From assembly GCF_016125515.1 (NCBI RefSeq), contig NZ_WGLO01000009.1, positions 124,001-188,000 on the forward strand: 64,000 nucleotides of DNA. The letters run 5' to 3'. The notes beneath the pieces were generated by a model that searched no databases, had not been told where the DNA came from, and saw nothing but the letters and a program-made list of their open reading frames with translations. This DNA is from Hyphomonas sp. Lineage in GTDB: Bacteria > Pseudomonadota > Alphaproteobacteria > Caulobacterales > Hyphomonadaceae. Below, piece after piece: positions 27,905 through 36,732 of this stretch. Each line of letters starts with the position of its first letter. Within the stretch, counting starts at the first letter, position 1. Made by a program: the position numbers and the translations under genes.

Positions 27905-29151
27905 AACTGACACCTTCGCCCTTCGCGCCCGAATCCTTCCCGTCGCTGCCTGAAGTGAAGGGCCTGCGCGGCGCGGCCGGTTCGCGCGGTTTCTATGCCC
28001 GCCGGGGCATCGAGCGGAACGACGTGTTCCTCTTCGCCTTTCCGAAGGGCACGACCTGCGCCGGTGTCTACACCGTCTCCAGAACAGCCTCCGCTGACGT
28101 GCGCTGGTGCCGCGAAGCGCTGAAAGCGGGCGGCGGCAAGGCCCGCGCGCTGGTCGCGCATTCGGGCAATTCGAATGCGTTCACCGGCCCGAAAGGGGTC
28201 GAGAAAAACGAGGCAACGCTGAAGGCGATGACTGAGACCCTCGGGGTCGAGAAGGAGACCTGTTTCCTTGCGGCGACCGGCGTCATCGGCGAGCCGTTGA
28301 AGGATCCGAACTTCATCGGCGCAATCGTGCCGGACCTCGCTGCGAAACTGGCGCTGCCGGACTGGGAGGCGTGTGCGCGCGCCTTCATGACGACGGACAC
28401 CTTTCCGAAAGGGTCGGGCCGCGTCGTGGATCTCGCCGGCGTGCCGACAGCTTTTGCAGGCATCGCCAAGGGCTCGGGCATGATCATGCCGAACATGGCA
28501 ACAATGCTGTCCTATGTATTCACCGATGCCGCTGTGGCGCCGGACCTGTTGCAGGACCTTCTGGAAGACATCGTCGACGAGACCTTCAATTCGATCACGG
28601 TCGACGGCGATACCTCGACCTCAGACACGCTGATGGTGTTCGCCACCGGCGCAACCGGCGAGCCGCCGATCCTCTCGCGCGATGATACGCGCTTCCCGGT
28701 TTTCGCCTCGGCGCTCCATGCCACCTGCCTCGATCTGGCGCTGCAAGTGGTCAAGGACGGGGAAGGGGCGAGCAAGTTCGTCACAGTGCGTGTTGAAGGG
28801 GCCGTCTCGCAGCTTTCGGCCAAGATCGTGGCCTGCCACATCGCCAATTCGCCCTTGATCAAGACCGCCATGGCGGCGGGCGATGCCAATTGGGGCCGCG
28901 TGGTGATGGCGGTCGGCAAGTCGCTGGAGCCGATCGTGATGGAGGAACTCGCCATCTGGTTTGACGATGTCCAGGTGGCCAAGGGCGGCGCCCGCGCGCC
29001 GGACTATGACGAGGCTGCCGCCAGCGCGGTCTTCGCCAAGCCGGAGTTCACGATCCGTGTGAACCTCGGTGTCGACGAGTTCGCGGCGACCGTCTGGACC
29101 TGCGATCTGACGCACGGCTATGTCGACATCAACGGCGCTTACCGGACATGA
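27901..29151 (+). CDS. argJ: Bifunctional glutamate N-acetyltransferase/ornithine acetyltransferase
   Basis: 416 residues. ArgJ moves the acetyl group from N-acetylornithine to glutamate, and in some bacteria also uses acetyl-CoA. The self-cleaving Thr lies in the AKGSGMIMPNMATMLSY region. VDGDTSTSDT and the C-terminal LTHGYVDINGAYRT are typical. Start is TTG 27901, overlapping the upstream stop (TTGA), with GGAGACGAT before it. It overlaps the downstream mutT by ATGA, so the three genes form one operon. Confidence 0.93.
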   Translation: MKLTPSPFAPESFPSLPEVKGLRGAAGSRGFYARRGIERNDVFLFAFPKGTTCAGVYTVSRTASADVRWCREALKAGGGKARALVAHSGNSNAFTGPKGVEKNEATLKAMTETLGVEKETCFLAATGVIGEPLKDPNFIGAIVPDLAAKLALPDWEACARAFMTTDTFPKGSGRVVDLAGVPTAFAGIAKGSGMIMPNMATMLSYVFTDAAVAPDLLQDLLEDIVDETFNSITVDGDTSTSDTLMVFATGATGEPPILSRDDTRFPVFASALHATCLDLALQVVKDGEGASKFVTVRVEGAVSQLSAKIVACHIANSPLIKTAMAAGDANWGRVVMAVGKSLEPIVMEELAIWFDDVQVAKGGARAPDYDEAAASAVFAKPEFTIRVNLGVDEFAATVWTCDLTHGYVDINGAYRT

Positions 29152-29552
29152 CCACGCCGGTCCTGCTGGTGGTGGCGGCGGCCCTGTTCGACGATCAGGG
29201 CCGTATCCTTTTGGCGCAGCGACCGGAGGGCAAAGCGCTTGCCGGCCTCTGGGAATTCCCGGGCGGAAAGCTTGAGCCGGGTGAGACGCCCGAGGCGGCA
29301 CTGGTGCGGGAACTACAGGAAGAGCTGACGCTCAAGGTTAACGATACGTCGCTGACGCCGCTCACTTTCGCCAGCTTCGGCTACCCCCATTTTCATCTTT
29401 TGATGCCATTGTACGGTTGCACAAGCTGGTCCGGACCGATCCGCCCGCGCGAAGGCCAGGCCGTCGCATGGGTCGAACCGTCCAGGCTGAGAGACTATCC
29501 CGCGCCACCGGCAGACCTGCCTCTGTTCGACTGGCTCGCATCAAGGACCTAA
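29148..29552 (+). CDS. mutT: Nudix (d)NTP pyrophosphatase, MutT-like
   Basis: 134 residues. The Nudix box is complete: GGKLEPGETPEAALVRELQEEL. LLAQRPEGKALAGLWEFPG and AVAWVEPSRLRDY fit MutT, which removes 8-oxo-dGTP and prevents A:T to C:G mutations. ATGA overlap with argJ. A short Flp-type pilin-like ORF follows 4 nt after the stop. Confidence 0.92.
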   Translation: MTTPVLLVVAAALFDDQGRILLAQRPEGKALAGLWEFPGGKLEPGETPEAALVRELQEELTLKVNDTSLTPLTFASFGYPHFHLLMPLYGCTSWSGPIRPREGQAVAWVEPSRLRDYPAPPADLPLFDWLASRT

Positions 29553-29556
29553 AGAC

Positions 29557-29736
29557 CTGAACACGGAAACGCACCTTCGAACCTTCAAGTCGCTTTTGGC
29601 GGATGAATCGGGCGCGTCGGCGGTCGAGTACGGCATGATTGCCGCGCTGATGGTCGTCGGCATCCTTGCGGCGATAACCAATTTCGCGATGGCCAACGAC
29701 GGCAACTACAAACTGATCGAAGACAATCTGGTCTGA
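29557..29736 (+). CDS. Flp/Fap-type pilin component (probable CTG start)
   Basis: A 59-residue ORF: residues 12-35 include FKSLLADESGASAVEYGMIA, the conserved Flp prepilin signature in which cleavage occurs after Gly before the E-Y pair, followed by a hydrophobic helix (ALMVVGILAAITNFAMA). Type IVb pilins assemble through the Tad system. The frame from the mutT stop onwards has no ATG, GTG or TTG before the conserved start of the motif; CTG 29557 with AAGGAC upstream is the best candidate. No tad or cpa genes are in the window, so this is an orphan pilin here. It ends 3 nt from a convergent methyltransferase gene. Confidence 0.6.
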   Translation: MNTETHLRTFKSLLADESGASAVEYGMIAALMVVGILAAITNFAMANDGNYKLIEDNLV

Positions 29737-29739
29737 TCC

Positions 29740-30651
29740 TCAGGGGGCGTCCTTTTGCGCCTTGCGCACGGCGTCCGCGAGGCTGATCTTTGCGCTTCCG
29801 GGCTTCAGCGGTTGTGGCTGGCTCGGCGCAGGCGCCCAACCCAGAACATGCAGGATTTCGAACGTGGCCGGTACGCGGCCGTCCGGTTCGCGGAAATGTT
29901 CCGTGTAAAGCTCGAGCGCCCGTGCCAGCACACGGCGCGGCAGCGACCGGGCGGTGCCCCGCGCAAACGCGGCGCGCTCACCCATGCCTTTCAGATCGGC
30001 CAGGAGCCGTGCGGGGTCCGCATAGCGAACCGTAACTGTGTCCCGGTCGGCTACCGGCAAGGCAAAACCGGCGCGCTGCAGGAGGCCTGCCATGTCGCGC
30101 AGGCCGGGCAAGGGTGACAGACGCGGGGCCAACCCGTCCATCAGCTCGGTTTCCGCTTCCGTCAGCACACTGCGCAATTCTGCGAGTGTGCCGGCCCCGA
30201 ACAGGGCGCCGAGGAACAGGCCATCCGGCTTGAGGATGCGGCGGATCTGCGCCAGCGCGCCGGGCAAGTCATTCACCCAGTGCAGGGTGAGCGGCGCGGC
30301 CACCAGATCAAAGCTTGCAGGCGCGAAGGGCAGGGCTTCTTCGTCGGCTTGTGCCGTCTCCAGTCCGCGGGCGGTTGCGGCGGCGGCAAAGTCCGGCGCG
30401 GTATCGGCGGCGATCATCGCGTGCGCCTTACCGCTGGCCACCAGGCGCGCGGAGAGCTCACCGCCGGCCGCGCCCAGTTCCAACCCCCGCGCAAAGCGGC
30501 GCGGTGTGTCGTCCAGCCGGCTTTCAAGGTCCGCGATGACGCGCTGGCGCAGGAAGTCATAGTCTGCGAAAGTTTTCGCCGCACGGTTGCGGCGCGCCGC
30601 AAGGCGTGCGCGGTCGAAGATCTGCGGCGGGGCAGGAGGGGTCGGCGGCAT
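29740..30651 (-). CDS. SAM-dependent methyltransferase (NDUFAF5/BioC-like)
   Basis: 303 residues. The SAM motif is LELGAAGGELSARL, and AADTAPDF, EALPFAPASFDLV and LTLHWVNDLPGALAQIRRIL follow in the class I methyltransferase order. The N-terminus (IFDRARLAARRNRAAKTFADYDFL) resembles the bacterial relatives of the mitochondrial complex I factor NDUFAF5. I chose ATG 30651; the longer reading crosses the comF region. It is divergent from the comF remnant. The substrate is not evident. Confidence 0.82.
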   Translation of the reverse strand: MPPTPPAPPQIFDRARLAARRNRAAKTFADYDFLRQRVIADLESRLDDTPRRFARGLELGAAGGELSARLVASGKAHAMIAADTAPDFAAAATARGLETAQADEEALPFAPASFDLVAAPLTLHWVNDLPGALAQIRRILKPDGLFLGALFGAGTLAELRSVLTEAETELMDGLAPRLSPLPGLRDMAGLLQRAGFALPVADRDTVTVRYADPARLLADLKGMGERAAFARGTARSLPRRVLARALELYTEHFREPDGRVPATFEILHVLGWAPAPSQPQPLKPGSAKISLADAVRKAQKDAP

Positions 30652-30720
30652 GGCAAGGGATATGCCCGGGGGGCAGGCGCGGGCCAAGGCGTTTCTCCGC
30701 GGGGGCGGCCGATTTCTTCT

Positions 30721-31229
30721 GACCGCTGCGGCGTGCCGCTCGACTACCGGACGGGCGACGAGACCTGGTGTGCGGCGTATCTGGTCCGCCCGCCGCGCTG
30801 GGACCGGGCGCGGGTCGCCCTGATCAATGATGAGACCTCCCGGCGACCGATTCTGGACCTGAAACCGGCCGGGCGGTGCGACGGCTTGCCCACGCTGGCC
30901 GGCTGGATGCGCCAAGCCGGCGGGGTGCTGATCGACGAGGTGGACGTTCTTGTACCGGCGCCGCTGCACGACACCCGGCTCGTGATGCGCGGGTTCAACC
31001 AGTCAGGCTGGCCGGCCGGGCCCGCCGGCGCAACGTTTCGGGGGCTTTCAAGGTCCGGTCCGGCCGCGTGGCCGCGATCCCGGGTAAAAGGGGGCTGCTG
31101 GTGGATGACGTCCTGACAACCGGGGCAACGCTTTCGGCGTGCACGCATGCCCTGAAACACGGCGGAGCGCGGCAGGTTGACGTGCTTGTGCGGGCCCGCG
31201 TTGTCCGGGAAACGGACGTTACCATATAA
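30721..31229 (+). pseudogene. comF: comF-like phosphoribosyltransferase, broken by deletion and frameshift
   Basis: Residues of a ComF-like protein run in one frame from about 30721 (DRCGVPLDYRTGDETWCAA..., PPRWDRARVALINDETSRRP, VLVPAPLHDTRLVMRGFNQS) and then stop matching after GFNQS at about 31000. From about 31023 the homology resumes in another frame (RRRNVSGAFKV, GLLVDDVLTTGATL, ending at TAA 31227). Roughly 35 residues normally present between these blocks are absent, so an internal deletion with frameshift is likely. The CxxC zinc pair near the N-terminus is incomplete, because one expected Cys is Tyr. No complete open frame exists. Confidence 0.75.
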
Positions 31230-31278
31230 TAAACCAGTGACGGCAGAATGAAGGTGCCGGACGCGAGAGGATTATAAT

Positions 31279-31539
31279 ATGGCCAAGGTCACGATCTACA
31301 CACGTCAGTTCTGCCCCTATTGTTCGCGCGCTGTGGCGCTGCTGAAGGAGAAAAAGGCCGATTTCAATGAAATCGATGCCGGTATGGATGCGGCCAAGAA
31401 GGAAGAGATGATCCGGCGCTCCGGCGGCGGGCGCACCTTCCCGCAGATCTTCGTGGGCGACACGCATATCGGGGGCTGCGACGACATGATGGCGCTGGAC
31501 CGTGCGGGCAAGCTGGACCCGCTGCTGGCGGGCGCCTGA
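31279..31539 (+). CDS. grxC: Glutaredoxin 3
   Basis: 86 residues, normal for GrxC. CPYC redox centre in QFCPYCSRAVALLK, the TFPQIFVGD cis-Pro/glutathione segment and GGCDDMMALDRAGKL follow. It reduces protein disulfides using glutathione. A Shine-Dalgarno-like GAGAGGAT precedes ATG. DUF1178 gene follows 16 nt later. Confidence 0.95.
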   Translation: MAKVTIYTRQFCPYCSRAVALLKEKKADFNEIDAGMDAAKKEEMIRRSGGGRTFPQIFVGDTHIGGCDDMMALDRAGKLDPLLAGA

Positions 31540-31555
31540 GGGGAGGGGCTCGTTC

Positions 31556-32002
31556 ATGATCCGCTACGCTCTGGCCTGCGGCGACTGTGACCACGCATTC
31601 GAGGCCTGGTTCGCCTCCTCAGATGCCTATGACAAACAGGCCAAACGCCGCCTGATGGTGTGCCCGGAATGCGACGGACGCAAGGTCGAAAAACAGATCA
31701 TGGCCCCCGCGGTGAAAACCACTAAGGGCAAGACACCCGCGCCGGATCCCGAAAAGCTGCTGGCTGAATTTGCGGCCAAGGCGCGCGCCCATGTGGCCGA
31801 GAATTTCGACTATGTCGGCAGCGATTTCGCCGAGGAAGCGCGCGCGATGTTCTATGGCGAGCAGGACGACCGGCCGATCTGGGGCGAAACCACGCCTGAG
31901 GAGCGCGAATCGCTGGCTGAAGAGGGGGTTCCGGCCGTGCCCCTGCCTGCGCCTTTCGCGCCGAAACCGCCGAAACGCAAATCGCGTCAGCCCGTCAACT
32001 GA
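31556..32002 (+). CDS. DUF1178 zinc-ribbon-like protein
   Basis: 148 residues. The N-terminus has paired cysteines (LACGDCDHAFEAWF, later MVCPECDG) that look like a zinc ribbon, followed by DAYDKQAKRRLM and a charged C-terminus (MFYGEQDDRPIWGETTPEERE). This matches DUF1178, whose function is unknown. GGGGAGGGG precedes ATG 31556. It sits directly after grxC and is likely co-transcribed with it. Confidence 0.88.
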   Translation: MIRYALACGDCDHAFEAWFASSDAYDKQAKRRLMVCPECDGRKVEKQIMAPAVKTTKGKTPAPDPEKLLAEFAAKARAHVAENFDYVGSDFAEEARAMFYGEQDDRPIWGETTPEERESLAEEGVPAVPLPAPFAPKPPKRKSRQPVN

Positions 32003-32100
32003 ACCGGCGATCCGGAGGGGCGCTTTGCCGCGCTTGATGGCGCGTGCGGTGCCCGCTAGAAGGCGGCAGAAGCGAACAAACCGGACCGGAGAGGGCAATC

Positions 32101-32403
32101 ATGGCCAGCCAAGAGTATCACCACGGCGATATGGATATCCGGGACCAGCAGGCGACCTGGCACGGCTTCCTGACGGGCAGCGTCTGGGGCGGCCTGATCA
32201 CCGTGCTGATGGTCGGACATGCGGTGCTGTCGCTCGCGATCGGCCTCGACTGGACGATTTCGCTCGGCCTGATGGCGATTGTCGGCTTTGCCGCGGGCCT
32301 CCTGATGAACCTCGGTGGACGCTGGATGGCGACGGTTGTCGTGCTGATCGGCCTCGCACTGGTCGTTCAGGCGTTCATCTGGCTGTTCGGCGCGGTTCTT
32401 TAA
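32101..32403 (+). CDS. aa3-type cytochrome c oxidase subunit IV
   Basis: 100 residues. HHGDMDIRDQQATWHGFL is the signature of the short alphaproteobacterial aa3-type oxidase subunit IV family, followed here by three hydrophobic stretches. It would be a small accessory subunit of the terminal oxidase in the inner membrane. Other oxidase subunits are not nearby. Confidence 0.8.
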   Translation: MASQEYHHGDMDIRDQQATWHGFLTGSVWGGLITVLMVGHAVLSLAIGLDWTISLGLMAIVGFAAGLLMNLGGRWMATVVVLIGLALVVQAFIWLFGAVL

Positions 32404-32526
32404 AGCGTCTCCGCCCGCAATCGAAGACTTGTGCTTAACCGGGTCCTAAGGGCTTCGGCGGCATACCCCTTGAACTTTATCGAGCAGCCCTAAAGTCTCG
32501 ATATCAGCCGTTCAAGGAGGTCGCCC

Positions 32527-33498
32527 ATGGGTGCCGCACCACTGGTCATGTCTGGCGCGACCAAACGCTTCGGCGCGTTCACGGCCGTCAAAGCGCTCTC
32601 CTTCGATGTCCCGCAAGGTCAGATCGTTGGCTTCCTGGGACCCAACGGCGCCGGCAAGTCGACCAGCCTGCGCATGGCGCTGGGTGTGATGCAGCCGGAT
32701 GAAGGGTCGGTCGCCCTGTTCGGCCGGGCGCCGGACATCTCCAACCTGCGCCATGTCGGTTTCCTCCCCGAGGAGCGCGGCCTCTACAAGAAGATGAGCG
32801 CACGCGACACGATCACCTATTTCGCACGCCTCAAAGGCATGAGTGCGGCGGATGCGAAGGCGCGCGCGAACGAACTGCTTGAGGCGACCGGTCTGGGTGC
32901 CTTCAAGGCAACGCGCATCTCGAAACTCTCAAAGGGTATGGCGCAGAAGGTGCAGATCCTGTCCACACTGGCGCACCGGCCGGATTTCCTGATCCTCGAC
33001 GAGCCTTTTTCGGGGCTCGACCCGATGAATCAGCAGACACTGGAAGACCTGATCCGCGCCGAACACAAACGCGGCGCAACGATCCTGTTCTCGACGCACG
33101 TGATGGAACACGCCGAGCGCCTGTGCGACCGGATCGTGATGCTGGCCCGCGGCCGCAAGGTGTTCGATGGTTCGCTGGACGCGGCCTATGCCACGCTGGG
33201 GCAGGGCGCGCGCATGGCGGTGGAGCACGGGTTTGACCTCGCAGCGGTGATGCGCCCGAAAGGGTTCGAGGCGCACCGCGCCGCCGACAAGGGCCCGGGC
33301 GATAGCTGGCGGGTTGAGTTTCCTTCAGGTCTTGGCGCGCAGGACGCGCTGCGCGCGGCGCTGGAAGCCGGTGCACCGATCCTGGGCTTCCAGCCCGAAG
33401 AAGCCCGCCTGCGCGACGTGTTCGTTTCCCTGGTCGGCGAAGCGGAGGCGGCTGCGCTCGATGCGCCTGCGTCCGTGACGGAAGTGGAGGCTGCCTGA
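32527..33498 (+). CDS. ABC transporter ATP-binding protein (NatA-like)
   Basis: 323 residues. Walker A is GPNGAGKSTS, the signature is LSKGMAQKV (in place of LSGGQ), Walker B is FLILDEPFSGLDP and the His switch is STHVME. The C-terminal extension of about 80 residues is usual for NatA-like exporters. AAGGAGGT lies 8 nt upstream of the ATG. It overlaps the permease gene by TGATG. Exporter substrate unknown; NatAB-type systems move Na+ or peptides. Confidence 0.88.
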   Translation: MGAAPLVMSGATKRFGAFTAVKALSFDVPQGQIVGFLGPNGAGKSTSLRMALGVMQPDEGSVALFGRAPDISNLRHVGFLPEERGLYKKMSARDTITYFARLKGMSAADAKARANELLEATGLGAFKATRISKLSKGMAQKVQILSTLAHRPDFLILDEPFSGLDPMNQQTLEDLIRAEHKRGATILFSTHVMEHAERLCDRIVMLARGRKVFDGSLDAAYATLGQGARMAVEHGFDLAAVMRPKGFEAHRAADKGPGDSWRVEFPSGLGAQDALRAALEAGAPILGFQPEEARLRDVFVSLVGEAEAAALDAPASVTEVEAA

Positions 33499-34883
33499 TG
33501 CGCAATATCTACCTGATCTTCCGGCGCGACTTCCTCGGCTATGTCAAAGCCTGGGGCTTCTGGCTCAGCCTGGCGGCGGTGCCGCTGTTCATCATCATCG
33601 GCGGCAGCTTCGGCTATTTCGCGGCCTCTTCGTCGCCGGTGCGCTATTATGCGGTGGTTGAACCGTCGGGCGTCATCTCCGAGGCCATTGATGCAGAGTT
33701 TGCCCGCAGCGAGGCCCGCGCCGCGGAAGAAACGGCCGCCCTGGCGGCAGATATGCAGGTCGATGTCTCGAGCGCGCAGGTCGCCGCAGCCACGCCCCGC
33801 AAATTCATCCAGGTCGCGCCGCCCGCCCGGACGATCGAGGACCTGCGGCCCTATCTGCTCGGCGAGAAAACGGTGGCCGGGCCCGACGGCGACAAGCCAT
33901 TGTTTGCCGTTTTCCTGCTGACCGAAGACGGAGGCGCGCTCCAGTACTGGAGCACCGACGTCAACGTCACCATGTTGCACTATGCCGCCGAGACGGCCAT
34001 GCGCGACCTTGGCCGACGCGATGCCTTGCTGGCAGCGGGTCTGAGCGCCGATTTCCTGAAGAAGGTGGATGAAGCCGCGCTTCCGGTCACAGCATTCCGC
34101 TTGCGCAGTGAGGCCGAGCCCGAAACCGGCGGCTCCGAAGTCACCATGGCCGACCGCGCGCCGGCGATTGTCGCCGGGGCGCTTGCCTATTTCCTCTGGC
34201 TCATGGTGTTCTCGATCATCCAGTACCTGCTGATGGGCACCATTGAGGAGCGGTCGAACAAGATTTTCGACACGCTGCTGACCTCGGTGAAACTGCCGGA
34301 ACTTCTGGCGGGCAAGCTGCTTGCCGTGTTTGCAGTGACTTCAACCATGATGCTGTCCTGGTCGGTCTTTGCGGCCGCTGGTTCGGCCTTCGCGGCGAGC
34401 CAGTCACCCGCGCTGATGGACATGGTGGCGCCCTTCGTTGCGGCAGCGACCAATCCCGGCCTGATCATCCCTGCATTGATCAGCTTCATGCTGGGCTATG
34501 TGCTCTACGGCGCCATCTTCATGGCGCTCGGTTCGCTCTGCGACACGATCCAGGAAGCGCAGACCCTGCTGAGCCCGATGATGATCCTGCTGATGTTGCC
34601 GATGTTTGCGATCTTCATCGCGTTCCAGGATCCGGGCTCGCCGATCATCGACTATGCGAGCTGGTTCCCGCTGTTCACGCCGTTCCTGCTGATCCTGCGC
34701 ATTCCGCAGGATCCGCCGCTCTGGGAGATCCTCGCGCAGATGGGCCTGATGGCGATCACGACCGCGCTCATAGTGTGGGGCGCGACCAAGGTCTACCGCG
34801 CCGGGGCCGTGCATGGCGCAGGCATTGGCGATCTTGGCGGCATGATCAAGGCGGCGATCGGCCTGAAGCCCAAGACAGCCTAG
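33498..34883 (+). CDS. ABC-2 type permease (NatB-like)
   Basis: 461 residues. A membrane segment near the start (FWLSLAAVPLFIIIGGSFGYF), a soluble periplasmic loop of about 170 residues (37-205), and about five C-terminal helices (for example IVAGALAYFLWLMVFSIIQYLL, IIPALISFMLGYVLYGAIFMAL) give the NatB arrangement. MGTIEERSNKIFDTLLTSVK is the typical coupling segment. It shares an operon with the ATP-binding protein and overlaps the convergent peptidase gene by 4 nt. Confidence 0.86.
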   Translation: MRNIYLIFRRDFLGYVKAWGFWLSLAAVPLFIIIGGSFGYFAASSSPVRYYAVVEPSGVISEAIDAEFARSEARAAEETAALAADMQVDVSSAQVAAATPRKFIQVAPPARTIEDLRPYLLGEKTVAGPDGDKPLFAVFLLTEDGGALQYWSTDVNVTMLHYAAETAMRDLGRRDALLAAGLSADFLKKVDEAALPVTAFRLRSEAEPETGGSEVTMADRAPAIVAGALAYFLWLMVFSIIQYLLMGTIEERSNKIFDTLLTSVKLPELLAGKLLAVFAVTSTMMLSWSVFAAAGSAFAASQSPALMDMVAPFVAAATNPGLIIPALISFMLGYVLYGAIFMALGSLCDTIQEAQTLLSPMMILLMLPMFAIFIAFQDPGSPIIDYASWFPLFTPFLLILRIPQDPPLWEILAQMGLMAITTALIVWGATKVYRAGAVHGAGIGDLGGMIKAAIGLKPKTA

Positions 34884-36580
34884 AGCCCCGAGAGCAGCTT
34901 CAGGCAGGCGGCCTCCTGCCCGGCGGACAATCCGTTGGACAATTCGAGCTTGCGCACCTGCCGGACGTCCTGGCCTTCCGGTAGCCACGTGATGAATTTC
35001 ACCCCGTCGCCATGGGTGACACCTGCGGTGGCCTCTTTTGCCGGGTCGCGGTCGTCGGAACTCTCGGACCATTTGCGCAGTTCCATCCCGTTGCGCAGCC
35101 CGGCCTCATAGGCGCGGCTGCCCTCGGTGACGCCCTGGATCTTCCAGCTATTGGCGGCCGTGGCCGAGAAGTCGAAACCTCGCTCCCACATTTTCCGCCC
35201 GGACACTGTGATCTCGCCGCAAGGTTCGAAAAAGTCCGCAGGCAGATCGACGGCCCCGCCCTGCATGGCCATCGCCTCGATCTCTGCTGACGGATCCCAG
35301 CGTGCGACCTTCATGACCGACTTGATCAGAAGATCGTGAGCGGACGCGTCGGGATGTCGTTTTGCGGCGCCTTGCATGGCGAGCAGGACATCATCGAGAT
35401 CGCGCTTGCCTTTGGTCCGCGCGCGCACCTGCCCATCGAGCCAGGACGCGATCAGCAGTCCTTTCTGGTAGGGGAGGCGGCCAATGTCCGGGTTGGACCA
35501 GAATCCATCGGAAATCTCATCGGCGGTGGCCTCCTGGAAGGATGACATGTCAAACGCTTCGGCCGACTTGTTGAAGGCCGCCGCGAAGTCGTCTGCAGAC
35601 CAGATGCCGGCACGCGTCAGCAGCCGGAACGTGGACCATTCGGTGAAGCCCTCCGACAGCCAATACATCCGGGCTTCGTCTTCCTCCGGCATCCGGCCGA
35701 TCTTGTGCGGAATCCAGCTGTGCATCATTTCGTGGGCAATCAGCGGCGCGACGTCGGCGCGCGGCATGTTGGCACCCGCAAAGATCGAGAAGGCGTCTCC
35801 GAGTCCGGTGCCTCCGAACGAAAGGACCTCCGGATCGTAAGGTTCTGAAATCACGGTAACGAGGAAGGGCTGGTCCTTTGATTTCCAATACCGGCGCTCG
35901 GCGGCGGCGATCCGCGTGAACGTGTCCTGCCAGAAAGCGTCGTCTATCTCTTCGAACTGCCCGGTGATCGCGAGGCGCGCGCTGCCGGCGGAGATGACAC
36001 GGACATTGCCGCCGAACATCACGCTCTGGGCGAGGTCGCCAAACGTGGTGCGCCCTGAGGGGGCGGCATGGTCGAGGTCCGAGATCAACGTGATGCCGTC
36101 CGGCCGTTCGAGGACAACGTGTGCGGGCGTCTCGTTGCTGAGGGTCTCGGGCCAGGGCAGGGCCGTATAGCCGATCACCAGCATGTAGTCGGGCGTGAAC
36201 CGCGGCCGGTAATCATTGCCGCCCTGTTTGGCCGGCGGTGTGTCCGGCCCGCCGCCGACTTTCCAGTTGAGGGTCAACTGTGCGCCGGGTTTGTGGCGCA
36301 ACACAAGTTCGCCGGGCATCTCGCTCGCGACAAGCTCGGTGCCCGGGGCTTTGATGTCCCAAAGTCCGCGATAGAGTTCCCGTTCACCGCCCCAGTCATC
36401 GGGCAGACGGAGCATGGTCTCGCCGTCCTGGTCGCCCGGAAAGCTCAGCGACATGTCGAAACCGGTGATAACGCCTTCGGTCACGACCGGCACGACCTGC
36501 CAGTTGACGGGCTCAGGCCGCGATGCGCCGCCGAAGAGAAGCGGCAAGACAGCGAAAGACACGAGGGTTTTCAAACGCAT
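34880..36580 (-). CDS. M61-like zinc metallopeptidase, exported
   Basis: 566 residues with a signal peptide (MRLKTLVSFAVLPLLFGGA). The zinc motif is HEMMHSW with the downstream Glu in YWLSEGFTEW, the gluzincin pattern of M1/M61 enzymes. The N-terminal beta-domain and the C-terminal PDZ-like region (TEGSRAYEAGLRNGMEL) fit the M61 glycyl-aminopeptidase-like group. It would cleave peptides in the periplasm. ATG 36580 is chosen because it opens the signal; the upstream reading from 36718 crosses the rpsU terminator. Confidence 0.82.
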   Translation of the reverse strand: MRLKTLVSFAVLPLLFGGASRPEPVNWQVVPVVTEGVITGFDMSLSFPGDQDGETMLRLPDDWGGERELYRGLWDIKAPGTELVASEMPGELVLRHKPGAQLTLNWKVGGGPDTPPAKQGGNDYRPRFTPDYMLVIGYTALPWPETLSNETPAHVVLERPDGITLISDLDHAAPSGRTTFGDLAQSVMFGGNVRVISAGSARLAITGQFEEIDDAFWQDTFTRIAAAERRYWKSKDQPFLVTVISEPYDPEVLSFGGTGLGDAFSIFAGANMPRADVAPLIAHEMMHSWIPHKIGRMPEEDEARMYWLSEGFTEWSTFRLLTRAGIWSADDFAAAFNKSAEAFDMSSFQEATADEISDGFWSNPDIGRLPYQKGLLIASWLDGQVRARTKGKRDLDDVLLAMQGAAKRHPDASAHDLLIKSVMKVARWDPSAEIEAMAMQGGAVDLPADFFEPCGEITVSGRKMWERGFDFSATAANSWKIQGVTEGSRAYEAGLRNGMELRKWSESSDDRDPAKEATAGVTHGDGVKFITWLPEGQDVRQVRKLELSNGLSAGQEAACLKLLSGL

Positions 36581-36668
36581 GGGAGGCTCCTGATCGGCAC
36601 TCGTTGCAAAGGAATGGCGGCCCGGATCGCAAGTGAAACTCTTGTCAGCTTCGGACTTTCTGCGCGGC

Positions 36669-36707
36669 AAAAAAAACCCCGCCAGCCGGAGCTGACGGGG
36701 TTTTTTT
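36669..36707 (-). terminator. Bidirectional rho-independent terminator downstream of rpsU
   Basis: A long near-perfect hairpin with AAAAAAACCCCG on one side and CGGGGTTTTTTT on the other (one G-U type mismatch in the stem). It is symmetrical, so it can work on either strand, but rpsU (minus) ends 26 nt away and is the obvious user. Confidence 0.9.
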
Positions 36708-36732
36708 GTTCGATCCACAGATCGCCGGTGTC

